This document shows positions 25,324-35,474 of a stretch of DNA of 64,000 nt, one piece after another. The DNA is from Lepisosteus oculatus (taxonomy: Eukaryota > Chordata > Actinopteri > Semionotiformes > Lepisosteidae). The first letter of the stretch is position 1. Every line of letters begins with the position of its first letter. Below the pieces are notes generated by a model. The model did not search any database. It was not told where the DNA came from and saw only the letters and a list, made by a program, of their open reading frames with translations. A program made the translations under genes and the position numbers. The stretch lies in assembly GCF_040954835.1 (NCBI RefSeq), contig NC_090711.1, positions 3,355,501 to 3,419,500 on the forward strand, read 5' to 3'.

Positions 25324-28300
25324 ATGGCTGACCGAGAGGATTCAGTGAGGGAGTTTGTTACAGTTACAGGTGTAGAGGAAGAGCGGGCCCGGTTTTTCCT
25401 CGAGTCTGCAGGCTGGGATTTACAGGTAGGGCTTCCTTGATTTCAGCAGTTCAAAACTTAGAAGTAGGGTTTCGTGTTGTTTAATGTCAAAAGGAGAATG
25501 ACAAAGACCACCCCTCCCCTCTCTCTTTGAAAATCGTCACAACATCCAAGGCGAAACCGCTGTAGTTGTAGAATTTGCAAGTCACTATACAAAGCGCCGG
25601 TAGCTTTGCTGGAAAAATTTCATTACAGTATAAATATAAAACCCCATCTTTCAAGAGCTGAGGTTTGGAGTAGAGGACGTGAATTTGGTTAAGACTAAAT
25701 TGGACACTACTTTCAAATTGAATAGATTAGCCATTCGTGAGATTAAAAAATAAAAAAAATGTTGAAAACTAGACAATCGAAACTGAGACACTTTTTTGGG
25801 TAATCTTATTCATATTTTCGTTTTGTTAAGTAGTTTCGTTTTTCCCAGCTAAATTAAGTTATGGGAGACTGGTCTCGCCTAACAGAATACGTCTTTGTGA
25901 TTTTACTCTTTTATTTCACGTTTAGTTTACGCATGAAGTGAAAGGTAGAGCACCACGTTTGCCAAAAAGTGTTTGCGTTTTCGTAATTCTGCTTCAAAGT
26001 CTGAGGAATTTGCTACGTGAATGGTCGTTCTGGAAGATACACTTTTGTGTGTCTATATAAGGATTATAATACGTGTTGTCACATCCAAATATCTGTAGGT
26101 ATGATGCCCTTCAATAATTTCGTCTTGTTTTAACGAGACAACATTAAATTTGCAAACGGAAATTTAAGGAATAAACACACGCTGAAAAGAAGAAAGAAGC
26201 GAGCGAATTTTGGATTAACTATTTAATTGAACCACCCAGATGCTGACGAGCAACTTTCTTTTCAGAGTGAAATATTATTTACATTAACATTCCTTTCGAG
26301 TAGGAAGCTGCAAGTTTTAAGCATCCACAGTTTTCTTATGAGATTTCCTTCAGAACGGGAAAGACCAGCTCTGGTCCTGGATGCTTGGTATGTCTGTAGG
26401 TTTTCATTCTAGCTTAACTTTTAATGGCCTAATTGGTCATGGCCTTAATTGGATCGGTTATTCAGCTTCCCCAAAGTCTTCAGGTAACAGTGTTTCAAAG
26501 AGACCTTAAAAGACCATGTGATGAAACTGGGCGGTTTTGATGCTCAAGTTGATTAAGCTGATTCATTTAATCTCTGATGAAAAGCAATTCATCGTATGAC
26601 TTGAGGTGTTCTGTCTTTGCTTTGCTGTTGAACTGAGGACAGCAATAAAATGAGCAGTGTGCAAAGTGAACTGTGAACAGGTTTTTCTGGGACCAGTCTG
26701 TTCAGTGTCAAGCAGTTAGTGGTGTCCCGTTTCTGCTTTCTCTGTGCCTTAATATTCTCTCAGCAGCGCTGCATCACGGCTCTTTTTCCCATCCTTCCAC
26801 AGCTTGCCCTCGCTAGCTTTTTCGAAGATGGCGCCGATGATGATATTGTCACTCTCCCGCAACCAGAGGGCAGTTCTACCTCAAGGTCTACAGCTCCTAG
26901 GTAACAGCTGCCTCCTCTGCTGGGCTGGAAAAGCTAAAACCGATCTGGCTGGGTTAAAAAGTCAGTGTAAAAAGGTCTGAGGTTTTTTTTTGGAGGGAGG
27001 GTCTTATTAAAGTTACTCTGCTCTCTTTGCAGTGAACACAGAGTTACATCCTTCAGAGATCTAATGCATGAGGATGAAGAGGAGAGTGATGAAGAAGAAG
27101 GCCAAAGGTATGAGTGACAGAAAGAAATGAAACTCATGACATTGTTTTCCCAGAACTACTTTGGGAAGATGCTGGATGTCTCCATATCTGTTGCTCATTT
27201 CTTTAATTAGTCCAGCGATTACTTTATGTTGGCAGGTCTCTCTTGTGCTCGAGTACATCTGTCAATGTGTGTTTCCATTTTAGCTACACCATTTTGACAA
27301 ATAATTCTGTAATACTGTTCTGTTAAGTTATTGAAAATGAAGTTATAGTGGTGTCACCTTAGTGAGTTCAATGGTGTGAGTGGCAGTATTCAGACCATCT
27401 CTTTGTAAAACTCTGTTGACAGTGATAATGCGTTATTCTGACTGGAGCTCTGGAACCTGCTGCTGCTGCTGCTGTTGTTTTTGTTTGGGGGAAGTGTTTC
27501 TTTTATGAAAACAAAGCTGAACATTGAAATGTGTCGAATCGCCAAAGTCTCTTGATGTTTGGCACTGTTTTTTTCTCCTTCCTTGCCGAGGTCAGGTTTC
27601 TGCAGCAAGCTGGTCTTCTGCTGTTCTGAATCATATGCCCGACTCCTTCTTCACCGTTTTTAAGTCTGATTACTTGGGGCTCAATCTTTACAGGGGATAA
27701 GTCAGCTGGATCTTCTAGCAGTGTGGGTGAAAGCCATTAAAGGACCTGCTGCCCCTGCGTGTTCATTGGGTGTGGTGTCTGTTTGGGTGGAAGCCTGAGG
27801 CTGATCTGTGTTATTTGCCCACTGCAGGTTTTATGCTGGGGGCTCTGAGAGGAGTGGCCAGCAGATTGTAGGCCCTCCCAAGAAGAAGAGCTCCAATGAG
27901 GTGGTGGAAGACTTGTTCAAGGGGGCCAAAGAGCACGGTGCTGTTCCAGTGGAAAGAGCCTCCAAAGGCCCCGGGGAGTCCAGCAGGGCACGGGTAGGGA
28001 AAACCGGACCCTCTTCTCCGTTTCTGTGCATCCCTGGGGGAAAAAAAAAAGAATAAAAAAATGCTTTCTCTGCAGTTGTACTCCTCTGCTCTTTGAGCCC
28101 TTTCAGGCAGCCTCGTGCTTTGTAAGCGTGTTTCCCCGTTTGTTGTGGAACCAGAGTCCGGCTCAGGTGTGCTACACAGGCTACAGAGTTGCCTCCTCTC
28201 ATTTGCAGCCAAGCTCACGTTCTTGATCGCTCTTCTGCCAGTGAGAGAAACATCGGTACATGGAGGCGGTAGGCTCTGTCTAAAAGTATCTCGGTCTCCA

Positions 28301-31300
28301 CCCCACCTCCCAAGGGTTTTTTTTTTTTAGCCGCTGTGAGACCCATCGGCAAAAGCGGGCCACCCCGACGGTGAGGCCGTATCTGGCAACGGTCATCGCC
28401 ATGTTGACGTTAACGTGGCGGCGTAGCGAAGCCGTCTCCTTTCTGGTTCAGATGCAAGTCTGTTTGCCGCGGGGGTCGCCCCTCACAGATGGCGCACCCG
28501 CAGAAAGCTTTGCAATCCCCCCCCCGCGCCCCGGCTCTAACCCCGCGCCCCTCTTGCCCTGTGTGTTGCAGCCGTTCGCTGGAGGAGGGTACCGCCTTGG
28601 CACCGAATCGGGGGAGGAGTCCGCCTACGTCGCTGGGGAAAGGAAGCAGTCGGAGTCGGCGCAGGACGTGAGTCCCCTTGTTCCTCGTTGCCCGGGGGGG
28701 CGCTTGGCCTTTGATCCGGAGGTCCTTCATTTGGGATGAATTAATTGCCGACACCGCTTGATGTGGTGCTGGAAATTAATTGCTAGGTTTTCTTTTTTTT
28801 AACATTTGAAGTTTTTGTGAACAACAACAACAACAAAGACAACAAAAAGAAATGTGCCTGCAGTTAGTACCTCAGTTCAAATACTCGCTTTCCTCCGGAA
28901 GCCTAATGCAGAATTGTGGGATTTAGTTTTGGCATCTAAGGGGGAAACTGAAGGGTTTGGATTTTGTTTAGTTTATGCCAAGGCCAAGAGTGACATTCTT
29001 TTAAAAAGAGTGTGTGTGTGTGTATTGGGTGAGCCAACCGAAAGTAACTGATACGATTTTCTCTCAAACTGAAGCGGGCCGCTGGAGCCTAGAGCTATAA
29101 CTACAGCTTCAGGCTTTCATCCCTATGAACACTTGTGTTCTTTTGTCAAAACTAAGCTTGATACATTGAGTGAATATGACGACTACAGTGACTCATTATA
29201 TATATTCCATATGCATATCGCTCGCAGTGATCAATAGTGCTTAACACCGCTAACTATCGGTTTATCATTTATATTTCTCATTGCTGTTTAGGTCAAATAA
29301 CTAATTCAACATGATGCAGCCTATGTTTGTAGATACGTATTGCAGTAAATCAGTTTTATATCTCCCAACAATTTTGGTTGGCACATGTTTCCTGTAGTCC
29401 AGTGAGGTATCTCTGTCTGGTGTTTTTTTTGTTCCTGATCACAAGTGCTAATCGGTGTCATAACTCATCTGTTTGCTGTTTTGGGACCTTTTTTTATACT
29501 CAGTCTTTGGTTTCAAAAATAAAAGTTCTGTATTTCCAACAACGTAAGAACACAGAAATTGTGTGTGTACTCTCTCCTCAATTTGCAGAACGATCGTTTA
29601 TTTTTTGACTTAACTGCTCTTAAGAAATGACCAATCGATGAACAGATAGGCGGGAATGAGACTTATCACACATGCCCTTTGTAAGTCAGTGTTTTTCCTT
29701 CCACTCAAGATCGCATACCTGAATGAGGGCTTCTTGAAACATGTAAATCAGTACAGGGTTTATACCTATTACAGATCTCATTCAGGTTTAAACAGCTGAA
29801 GGCAAATTTTAAGAAAGGCTCAAAAAGCTAGAGGAGATAAGGGGCAGGACTGAGAACCTCTGTAATGGGGTAATAATTATTATTTGAAACCAAGGCCTCA
29901 GTGTAAAACAGCTCAATTACTAGCAGCATTTAGCACAGGAGATTAAGGGCCCAGCTGGCACAGAAAGCACCAGACACGGTGTCCTCCTGGACCTGGATCG
30001 TGGATCGTTGCTGTCGTCGGGCGACAAGCCATGCATTGTTCCGGCTCATGCAGTGAAGGCAGTGTTGTTGCCCCGACAGGTGCACGTGGTCCTGAAGCTG
30101 TGGAAGACGGGCTTCAGCCTAGACAACGGAGAACTGCGGAGTTACTCCGACCCTGAAAACTCCCAGTTCCTGGAGTCCATCCGGAGAGGGTGAGGAAGGC
30201 GCCGGCTTTCGCTGGGCTGCTGGCGTGGCCTGTCGGAATGCGTCATTGCGACCTGGTTTAAAACGTGGGGCAGCCCGAGCTGTCGCGCAGCGTCCACCAG
30301 GACGGATTTGGAAAGAAACCTTGATTGACAAGAAATGACCTCTCAGAGATAACATTGTAAACCGCTCATTGGCACTTGAAAAATCACAGGAGAATGGACC
30401 GTGACGTGGCCGAAGTACACGTCTTAGTTTGACAAAGGGCAAGATGACAGTCGTTTTCACCTGTGGCTGCTGGCAGGTTTGGCAGAGGAGGCTGGCAGTC
30501 AGAGATCATCTTTATTTTACGAAAGCCGCCGCCCATCTGAGGGACTTGGGGTGTTCCTGTTTTGATGGCGTGTTCACTGCCTGCGCGGCGTGCCTGGGAG
30601 GGCGCGGGCGTCAGTGCTGTGGAGTGACGGGGGCGCGGGGGGGCGTCTTGTTGCAGGGAGATCCCCGTGGAGCTGAGGCGGCTGGCCCGAGGAGGCCAGG
30701 TCAACCTGGACATGGAGGACCACCGGGAAGAGGACTTCTCCAAGCCCAAGACCATGTTCAAGGCCTTTGCTGGGGAGGGCAAGAAGCTGGGAAGGTGAGC
30801 TGCAGGAGCTCCCGTCTTTGGCCTGGCTGTCCCATCCATGAGTGAGGGTGATGTTCTTGATAAGAATGAGGCTTGTGGGTAGCATTGCTGCTCCACGTTC
30901 ATATGTTTTTTTTGTTGCGGCTGCTCCGGTTTCCTCCCAACGGATCCAGAGACGTGCTGGTTGGTTAAATCGGCTTCTGGGAAACCTGGCCCTGGTACGA
31001 GCCAGAGTGTACCCCGTCTTGTGCCTGTTGCATGTTGGGATAGGCTTCTGCTCCACACGTGACCCAGTGTTGGATAAAGTGGTTAGAAAATGAATGAATG
31101 AATGGATGAAATGACTTATTTATTTTGCCTGTTGTAACCTTTTAAAGTTTCTTGGTTTTTGCCAAAAGAAAAGCATTGTTGCATCAGAAGGCCACAAGGG
31201 GGTGTTCACTTCCCATTGCAATGGACAGCAGTTACAAAACTGGTCAAGTGTTTAGGCTTCTTGACGTGTTCCTTTCCTTTATTTGACCATCGTAAAGGAC

Positions 31301-33180
31301 TTCCTACAACTCTTAAATAAAAGATCTGCACCTGATGACTGATGGTGGTATCACCATGGCATGGTCGTTAGTGCTGTTACCTTGCAGCTCTTGAATCCTG
31401 TGTGGTTCATGACTCGGGTCACCTTCGGAATGGGGTTTGCAGGGATTTTGGCTGGTGTCTGTTCCTGCAGTCCCGAGACATGCTGGCCATGCTGTGTGTC
31501 TGGAATATCCCTGTAGTGTGTGTGTGTGTGTGAGCCTTGCTATAGACAGCATCCTGGACAGAGTGTTGTCCCTGCATTTTGTGTTTTCATGACTCTGGAC
31601 TGCTGTGACCCTCAACAGAAATTGGTGGTTTTCTGATACAGAGTGGATGGATAAAAGACAGTTGTCCGAAGAATGTTTGTGTTTGAGTTTTTGAAGAGAA
31701 ATTAGCTGTTTTTTTGCTTAGGCTTTGAAAACGTCCAACATTTTCAGAGCTGTAAGTTGCTGTTCCAATGAAGCCCATTCCACACTTCGTGGGATCTTTT
31801 AAAAGTTAAGCCAGTCCGTCCTACATTCTGTTGATAGGGCTGGTGCCGTCGTCCATAAGCACACTGCAGGGTCTTTCAGTTCCTGCCAGAGCAGGCTGCT
31901 GTTTCTTCAAGCCATCAGCAGCAGCAACACCTGAAGAGCTGGGAAAAACTGGTAAATGGTGCCAATTAAAGACACTAGCGAGTTTCCTTAAAATGTTAAG
32001 AGCTGAGATGCACCAGCTGTGCAGGATCGGAGTCAGTGCACTCTGGCCTGTGGGTCTTCCAGGGAGCTGTGTTGATAGACTGACCTGGTGCGTTGGAGAA
32101 ACCTTGATTTACTTCGGTCTCTGTGTGTGCCTGCAGCGCAACACCCCAGGTCATCGGCTCCATCGTGGGGACACAGCGAGAAGCTGACGAGGCCCAGGCC
32201 TCCAGCGAAATCATAATTAACGAGGAGGAGCCCGTCACCAACATCCAGATCCGACTGGCTGACGGGGGGCGTCTGGTCCAGAGATTCAACCTCACGCACA
32301 GGTCAGGAGCTCATCCCACCTTCCTTCAAATCGATTCCAGGGATAATACTCCAGGATACAAAGTGGCACAACTGTTGGATACCTTTCTGAGTTCCTGAGC
32401 TTTGGGCTCTTGTTCGTGTAGTAACAATGAAACAAAAGAGCACTTTTTTTTCCCAGATGACAAAGCCTACATCACTAAAAATAATGTAGCGTCAGTGAAG
32501 CCTCCAGTTGGTTTACCTACAGTAGCTTTGAAAAGCTTAAACTTCTGTTCCTGGAGTTAAAGAAGTTTCATCCTTGTACTTAGTTCACTCCTTTTTTTAT
32601 TTTTGAAAGAATCCACAGAGCACAAAGAAAAACTAGTGCTCATGAAGGAATGTGAGGCTCGAGGACAGTAATTATCTAGAAACACAGAAGTCAGCTGCCT
32701 CACAGAGATCTCTGTACTGTAATCTGCGGAGTATAATGTAACTTTCATGAAATTTATTTTCTGATAGATCCCTGCTTGATTTTAATTGTCTGTTGTTGAT
32801 CTGATATTTGATGAATTTCCCAACATGTAGGATTCGACCCTTTTTGCTTTTCCTTTTGTGCCGCCTATACTCTGCAGTGCATTTCCAACAGTAATGCTGA
32901 GGGGTGTGCAAGGCTAGAGACCTCGGCTGGTACCTGATGCTACTGCTAACTTCCTCACACCTCCCCTTGCATGTGGAGAGCGCTGTGTAATGAGACGCCC
33001 CTCTGTCCCTTTTCCAGAATCAGCGATATCCGCCAATTTGTGGTCTCTGCGCGTCCGGCCATGAAAGACGTCGACTTCGTCCTGATGACCACCTTCCCCA
33101 GCAGGGAGCTGACGAAGGAGTCCCTGACGCTGAAGGAGGCGGACCTCCTCAACGCGGTGATCGTGCAGCGGTTGAAGTGA
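25324..33180 (+). CDS. nsfl1c: NSFL1 cofactor p47 (p97/VCP adaptor), 9 coding exons
   Basis: Coding exons: 25324-25425, 26803-26900, 27033-27107, 27828-27993, 28572-28667, 30080-30189, 30657-30794, 32137-32301, 33018-33180; 1,113 bases, 370 aa, the same length as human p47. It is an adaptor that brings the hexameric ATPase p97/VCP to ubiquitinated targets in Golgi and ER membrane reassembly. The protein shows an N-terminal UBA domain (about residues 1-45, [20 protein letters not shown]), an acidic stretch after [11 protein letters not shown], a first SHP box FAGGGYRL (149-156), a SEP domain (about 180-245, [20 protein letters not shown]), a second SHP box FAGEGKKL (253-260), and a C-terminal UBX domain (about 288-368, [18 protein letters not shown]). 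The presence of a UBA domain separates it from UBXN2A. The start has an AAAATGG context with no upstream in-frame ATG nearby. The mammalian Cdk1 site (Ser140-Pro) is Gly139-Pro here. Intron 1 carries a dispersed repeat; intron 7 carries two SINEs. Confidence 0.97.
26365..26480 (+). repeat. Dispersed fish repeat in nsfl1c intron 1
   Basis: This contains CCAGCTCTGGTCCTGGATGC followed by GTCTGTAGGTTTTCATTCTA and alternating AATTGG/TTAATTGG words. It resembles a short repeat common in fish genomes (a 'ctggtcctgga ... tgcaggttttcattcc' pattern). A related fragment occurs at about 38,495-38,560 in the transporter gene. Class not determined. Confidence 0.45.
30866..31113 (+). mobile_element. tRNA-derived SINE in nsfl1c intron 7
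   Basis: The head is eroded. The body has CCAGAGACGTGCTGGTTGGT, CGGCTTCTGGGAAACCTGGC and GAGTGTACCCCGTCTTGTGC, and the tail ends GGTTAGAAAATGAATGAATG AATGGATGAAATG. The uninterrupted 'GAGACGTGCTGG' junction makes this copy a useful reference for the interrupted copy at 37.4 kb. Confidence 0.7.
31191..31206 (+). promoter_or_regulatory. CTCF-like motif in nsfl1c intron 7
   Basis: GCCACAAGGGGGTGTT fits the CTCF core less fully than the 24.4 and 53.3 kb sites. It lies between two SINEs. Motif match only. Confidence 0.3.
31343..31658 (+). mobile_element. tRNA-derived SINE in nsfl1c intron 7
   Basis: The head retains a recognisable polymerase III-type arrangement (GGCATGGTCGTTAGTGC, then CTTGAATCCTG). 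The body has GCAGTCCCGAGACATGCTGG and a (GT)n expansion at about 31,516-31,532. The tail region has CATCCTGGACAGAGTG, then ends ACAGAGTGGATGGATAAAAG. It belongs to the same family as the copy just upstream and is in the same orientation. Confidence 0.65.
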
Positions 33181-33690
33181 CCGACGCCCGCCGTGGGCCT
33201 GCTGGGGACATCGCCAACTGGGGAGCCGACAGGAGGGATGGACTTCTTTCTTTAGGGTGTTCTCACCAGTCCGGGTGCGCTGTTGGGACTGAAGAAGATA
33301 GATAAAATGCTTTTTAAAGAAACTTTAATTGACCTCAAGGGGTTCTTCAATAGTGTTAGACTTCTAGTTCTTCAGAGATGCAAGTTTCCTACATCATGCT
33401 CCTCTCCCTTTCATGTGTAATTCGTTTGTACCGCTGTAACCCAATGCCTAAGTCCTTTCATTCAGAATCTGCAGTAAAATGTGCTGGAGGGAGTAAGTGA
33501 TTTGTTTTTTACAGGGATGCGCTATCTGAAGGGTTGGGGAGGAGGGGCCACAATTTGTCTGGATTGCGATGGTTAGACTTGTACAGGGTGTTCACCCTTT
33601 CACCTTCTCTTCCCCCTAACCTTTGAATGGGTTTTTCATGACTTTTGGAAACTTGTGATTAAAACTGAACATAATTTAATTCATGTATTT
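33181..33690 (+). promoter_or_regulatory. nsfl1c: nsfl1c 3' UTR and poly(A) signal
   Basis: The 3' UTR runs from the TGA at 33,178-33,180 to a likely ATTAAA hexamer at 33,658-33,663; AT-rich DNA with a (TA)n run follows at about 33,692. No canonical AATAAA is nearer, so the end is inferred. Confidence 0.5.
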
Positions 33691-35229
33691 TTATATATAT
33701 ATATGTATGCAGCTACTGCTCTTAGCGGCGCTCATCTTTCTGGCTGAACAGCAGCTCCTGTGTGGTTGGCAGGCTCCTGCATTCAGGGGTCCACGAAACG
33801 CGCGACTGTGCCTCTCCGGCCAGCCGCTGCGGAGTGTGTCCGCCCTCAGGACAGTAGCGGCAGCCAAAGAGCCAAAGGGTCCGAGTCTCGGGGTGGGCCC
33901 GAGCTGGAGAGGTCCGGGATGAAAGGACCAGTCAAGATAGCTGATCCACAGGGACCCTGACGATCAAGCAGCGCTAAGTATCACCTCCCTGGGGCCTCAG
34001 GTCGCCCTCAGTAGAATAGAACCAAGCTGTCTTTAGCGAGGTAAGCGTTTGAGCTTTCGTCCTCTACGCGTGTGTGACTTCAGTGAAGGGCTCTGAATGG
34101 GCCACTGGGAGTTTTGCTTGGCGTCTTCTGAATTCACGTTGCCCCCTCCCGTAGTTCGTACTGCCCCCGAGAGCTGCTTTCGTGAATGTGCTAGGTGCTA
34201 GGTTTCACATGTTAGCCTTAGTACTGGAGTTGAACTGTTCTCTTCCACTTTGACTCACGCCAAACCTTCTCGTCCGCTGCAGGGCAACTCTGTGGTGAAA
34301 TCTGGTACTTCATTTAGAAGAAGTTGTTGAATAAGAATAATTGATAAGAACTAGGTTTCCCAAGCAGTGCTCTCCAGACGCAGCCCGTCCGAGCTGACCC
34401 ATATTTGGTCGTACGGAGTGCCCACTGCTTTTCTTATCAGAAGGACGTCCGGTCCACGGGGATCTGGAGCAGAACGGAGGCGTCAACTCTCTTGTTTTTC
34501 TGAAATGGAGCATTGCGTTAGCTGAGGGGAAAATCTAAGAACAAATTGCTTGTGCAAGGGAAAAGAAAAGGGCAGGTCCCATAGCTTGTGAAATACATTT
34601 CGGTGCTAGCAAACACTAAGCACGGCCCTGGTTCTTTTTTTTTTCTCAGAAAGTAATTGGCGAATGACCCTGTCAGGGTACAGTCGTTTTTTTTTTTGTT
34701 CTACATAGAAGCAATTAGATCGCTCCCCCCAAAAAAAAATTATTCTAAAACATCAACGCCTCAGTTGATCACCAGAAAACGAATAAAGTCTTAAGTGGAT
34801 CAGAAAACGGACACCAATGTTTATAAAACTCAAGACTGATAAGTAACAACGAGCTTCCACAGGAAGGATAGTGGCCGGGCTATAGATGCGTAGGTCTCTC
34901 CTCAGGACGGTGTGACCCACTGATGAAAACGCGCTGGAAGTGTCAGGGCGAGAGATGCCACATGTTCTGTGGGAACAATATTAGGCGATTAACGCCCTTT
35001 TCGGGGGAGGGAAAAAGTAACTTGTTTCAGCAGAAACAACTGTCACGCTTCACCGCCGCCTTTTATTTTAATGAGCTGCATAACAACAGTGTATCTTGCA
35101 GCCCGTTACAAAACTAAAGCTGACATTTGGTAGACAGCCCGCAATAAAAAAAACGCACACCCATGGAGTAAGGACCACAAGGGGAACTGACGCGGTTGCG
35201 GTGTTCCTGGTCTCTACAGTGAGGCTTCC
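33691..35229. other. Spacer between nsfl1c and the MFSD2 gene
   Basis: About 1.5 kb without a recognised gene or repeat family. Several homopolymer T or A tracts occur at 34,630-34,740. Confidence 0.5.
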
Positions 35230-35474
35230 CTTTGAAACGCAGAAACCTGCGGACTTCATGCCGCCGGTTCCGGAGGCGGTTCGGTTCTCCCGGCCCGGGG
35301 CCACGGCCCCTAAAAAGCCGGAGAGGTCTCACAGCCGTTTCCGCGACGCGGGTTACGAAACCGCGGCGGTCGGGGAGGATTTCCACCAGATGCGTGACGA
35401 GGCGCATATAAGCGCGCCCGGGTCCGTGGCCAGCGGAGCTCCTCGAGCGTGTGTTCCCGAGCGCGTGCTGCGGG
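35230..35474 (+). promoter_or_regulatory. CpG-rich TATA-type promoter of the MFSD2 gene
   Basis: A strongly CpG-rich block contains TATAAG at 35,407-35,412 in the context GCGCATATAAGCGCGC. With the usual 25-30 base offset, transcription would start near 35,437-35,442 and leave a 5' UTR of about 35 bases before the ATG at 35,475. Unlike the nsfl1c promoter, it has a TATA element, which suggests more regulated expression. The CpG-rich block continues into exon 1. Confidence 0.55.

Noticed and set aside
30384-31058. A 224-aa open frame on the - strand across nsfl1c exon 7.
   Set aside because: It is antisense to a real p47 exon and runs into a SINE. It is a shadow of the GC-rich coding strand.
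25324-33180. Calling the first gene UBXN2A instead of nsfl1c.
   Set aside because: UBXN2A lacks the UBA domain and is much shorter. This protein has UBA, two SHP boxes, SEP and UBX, and 370 residues, as p47 does.
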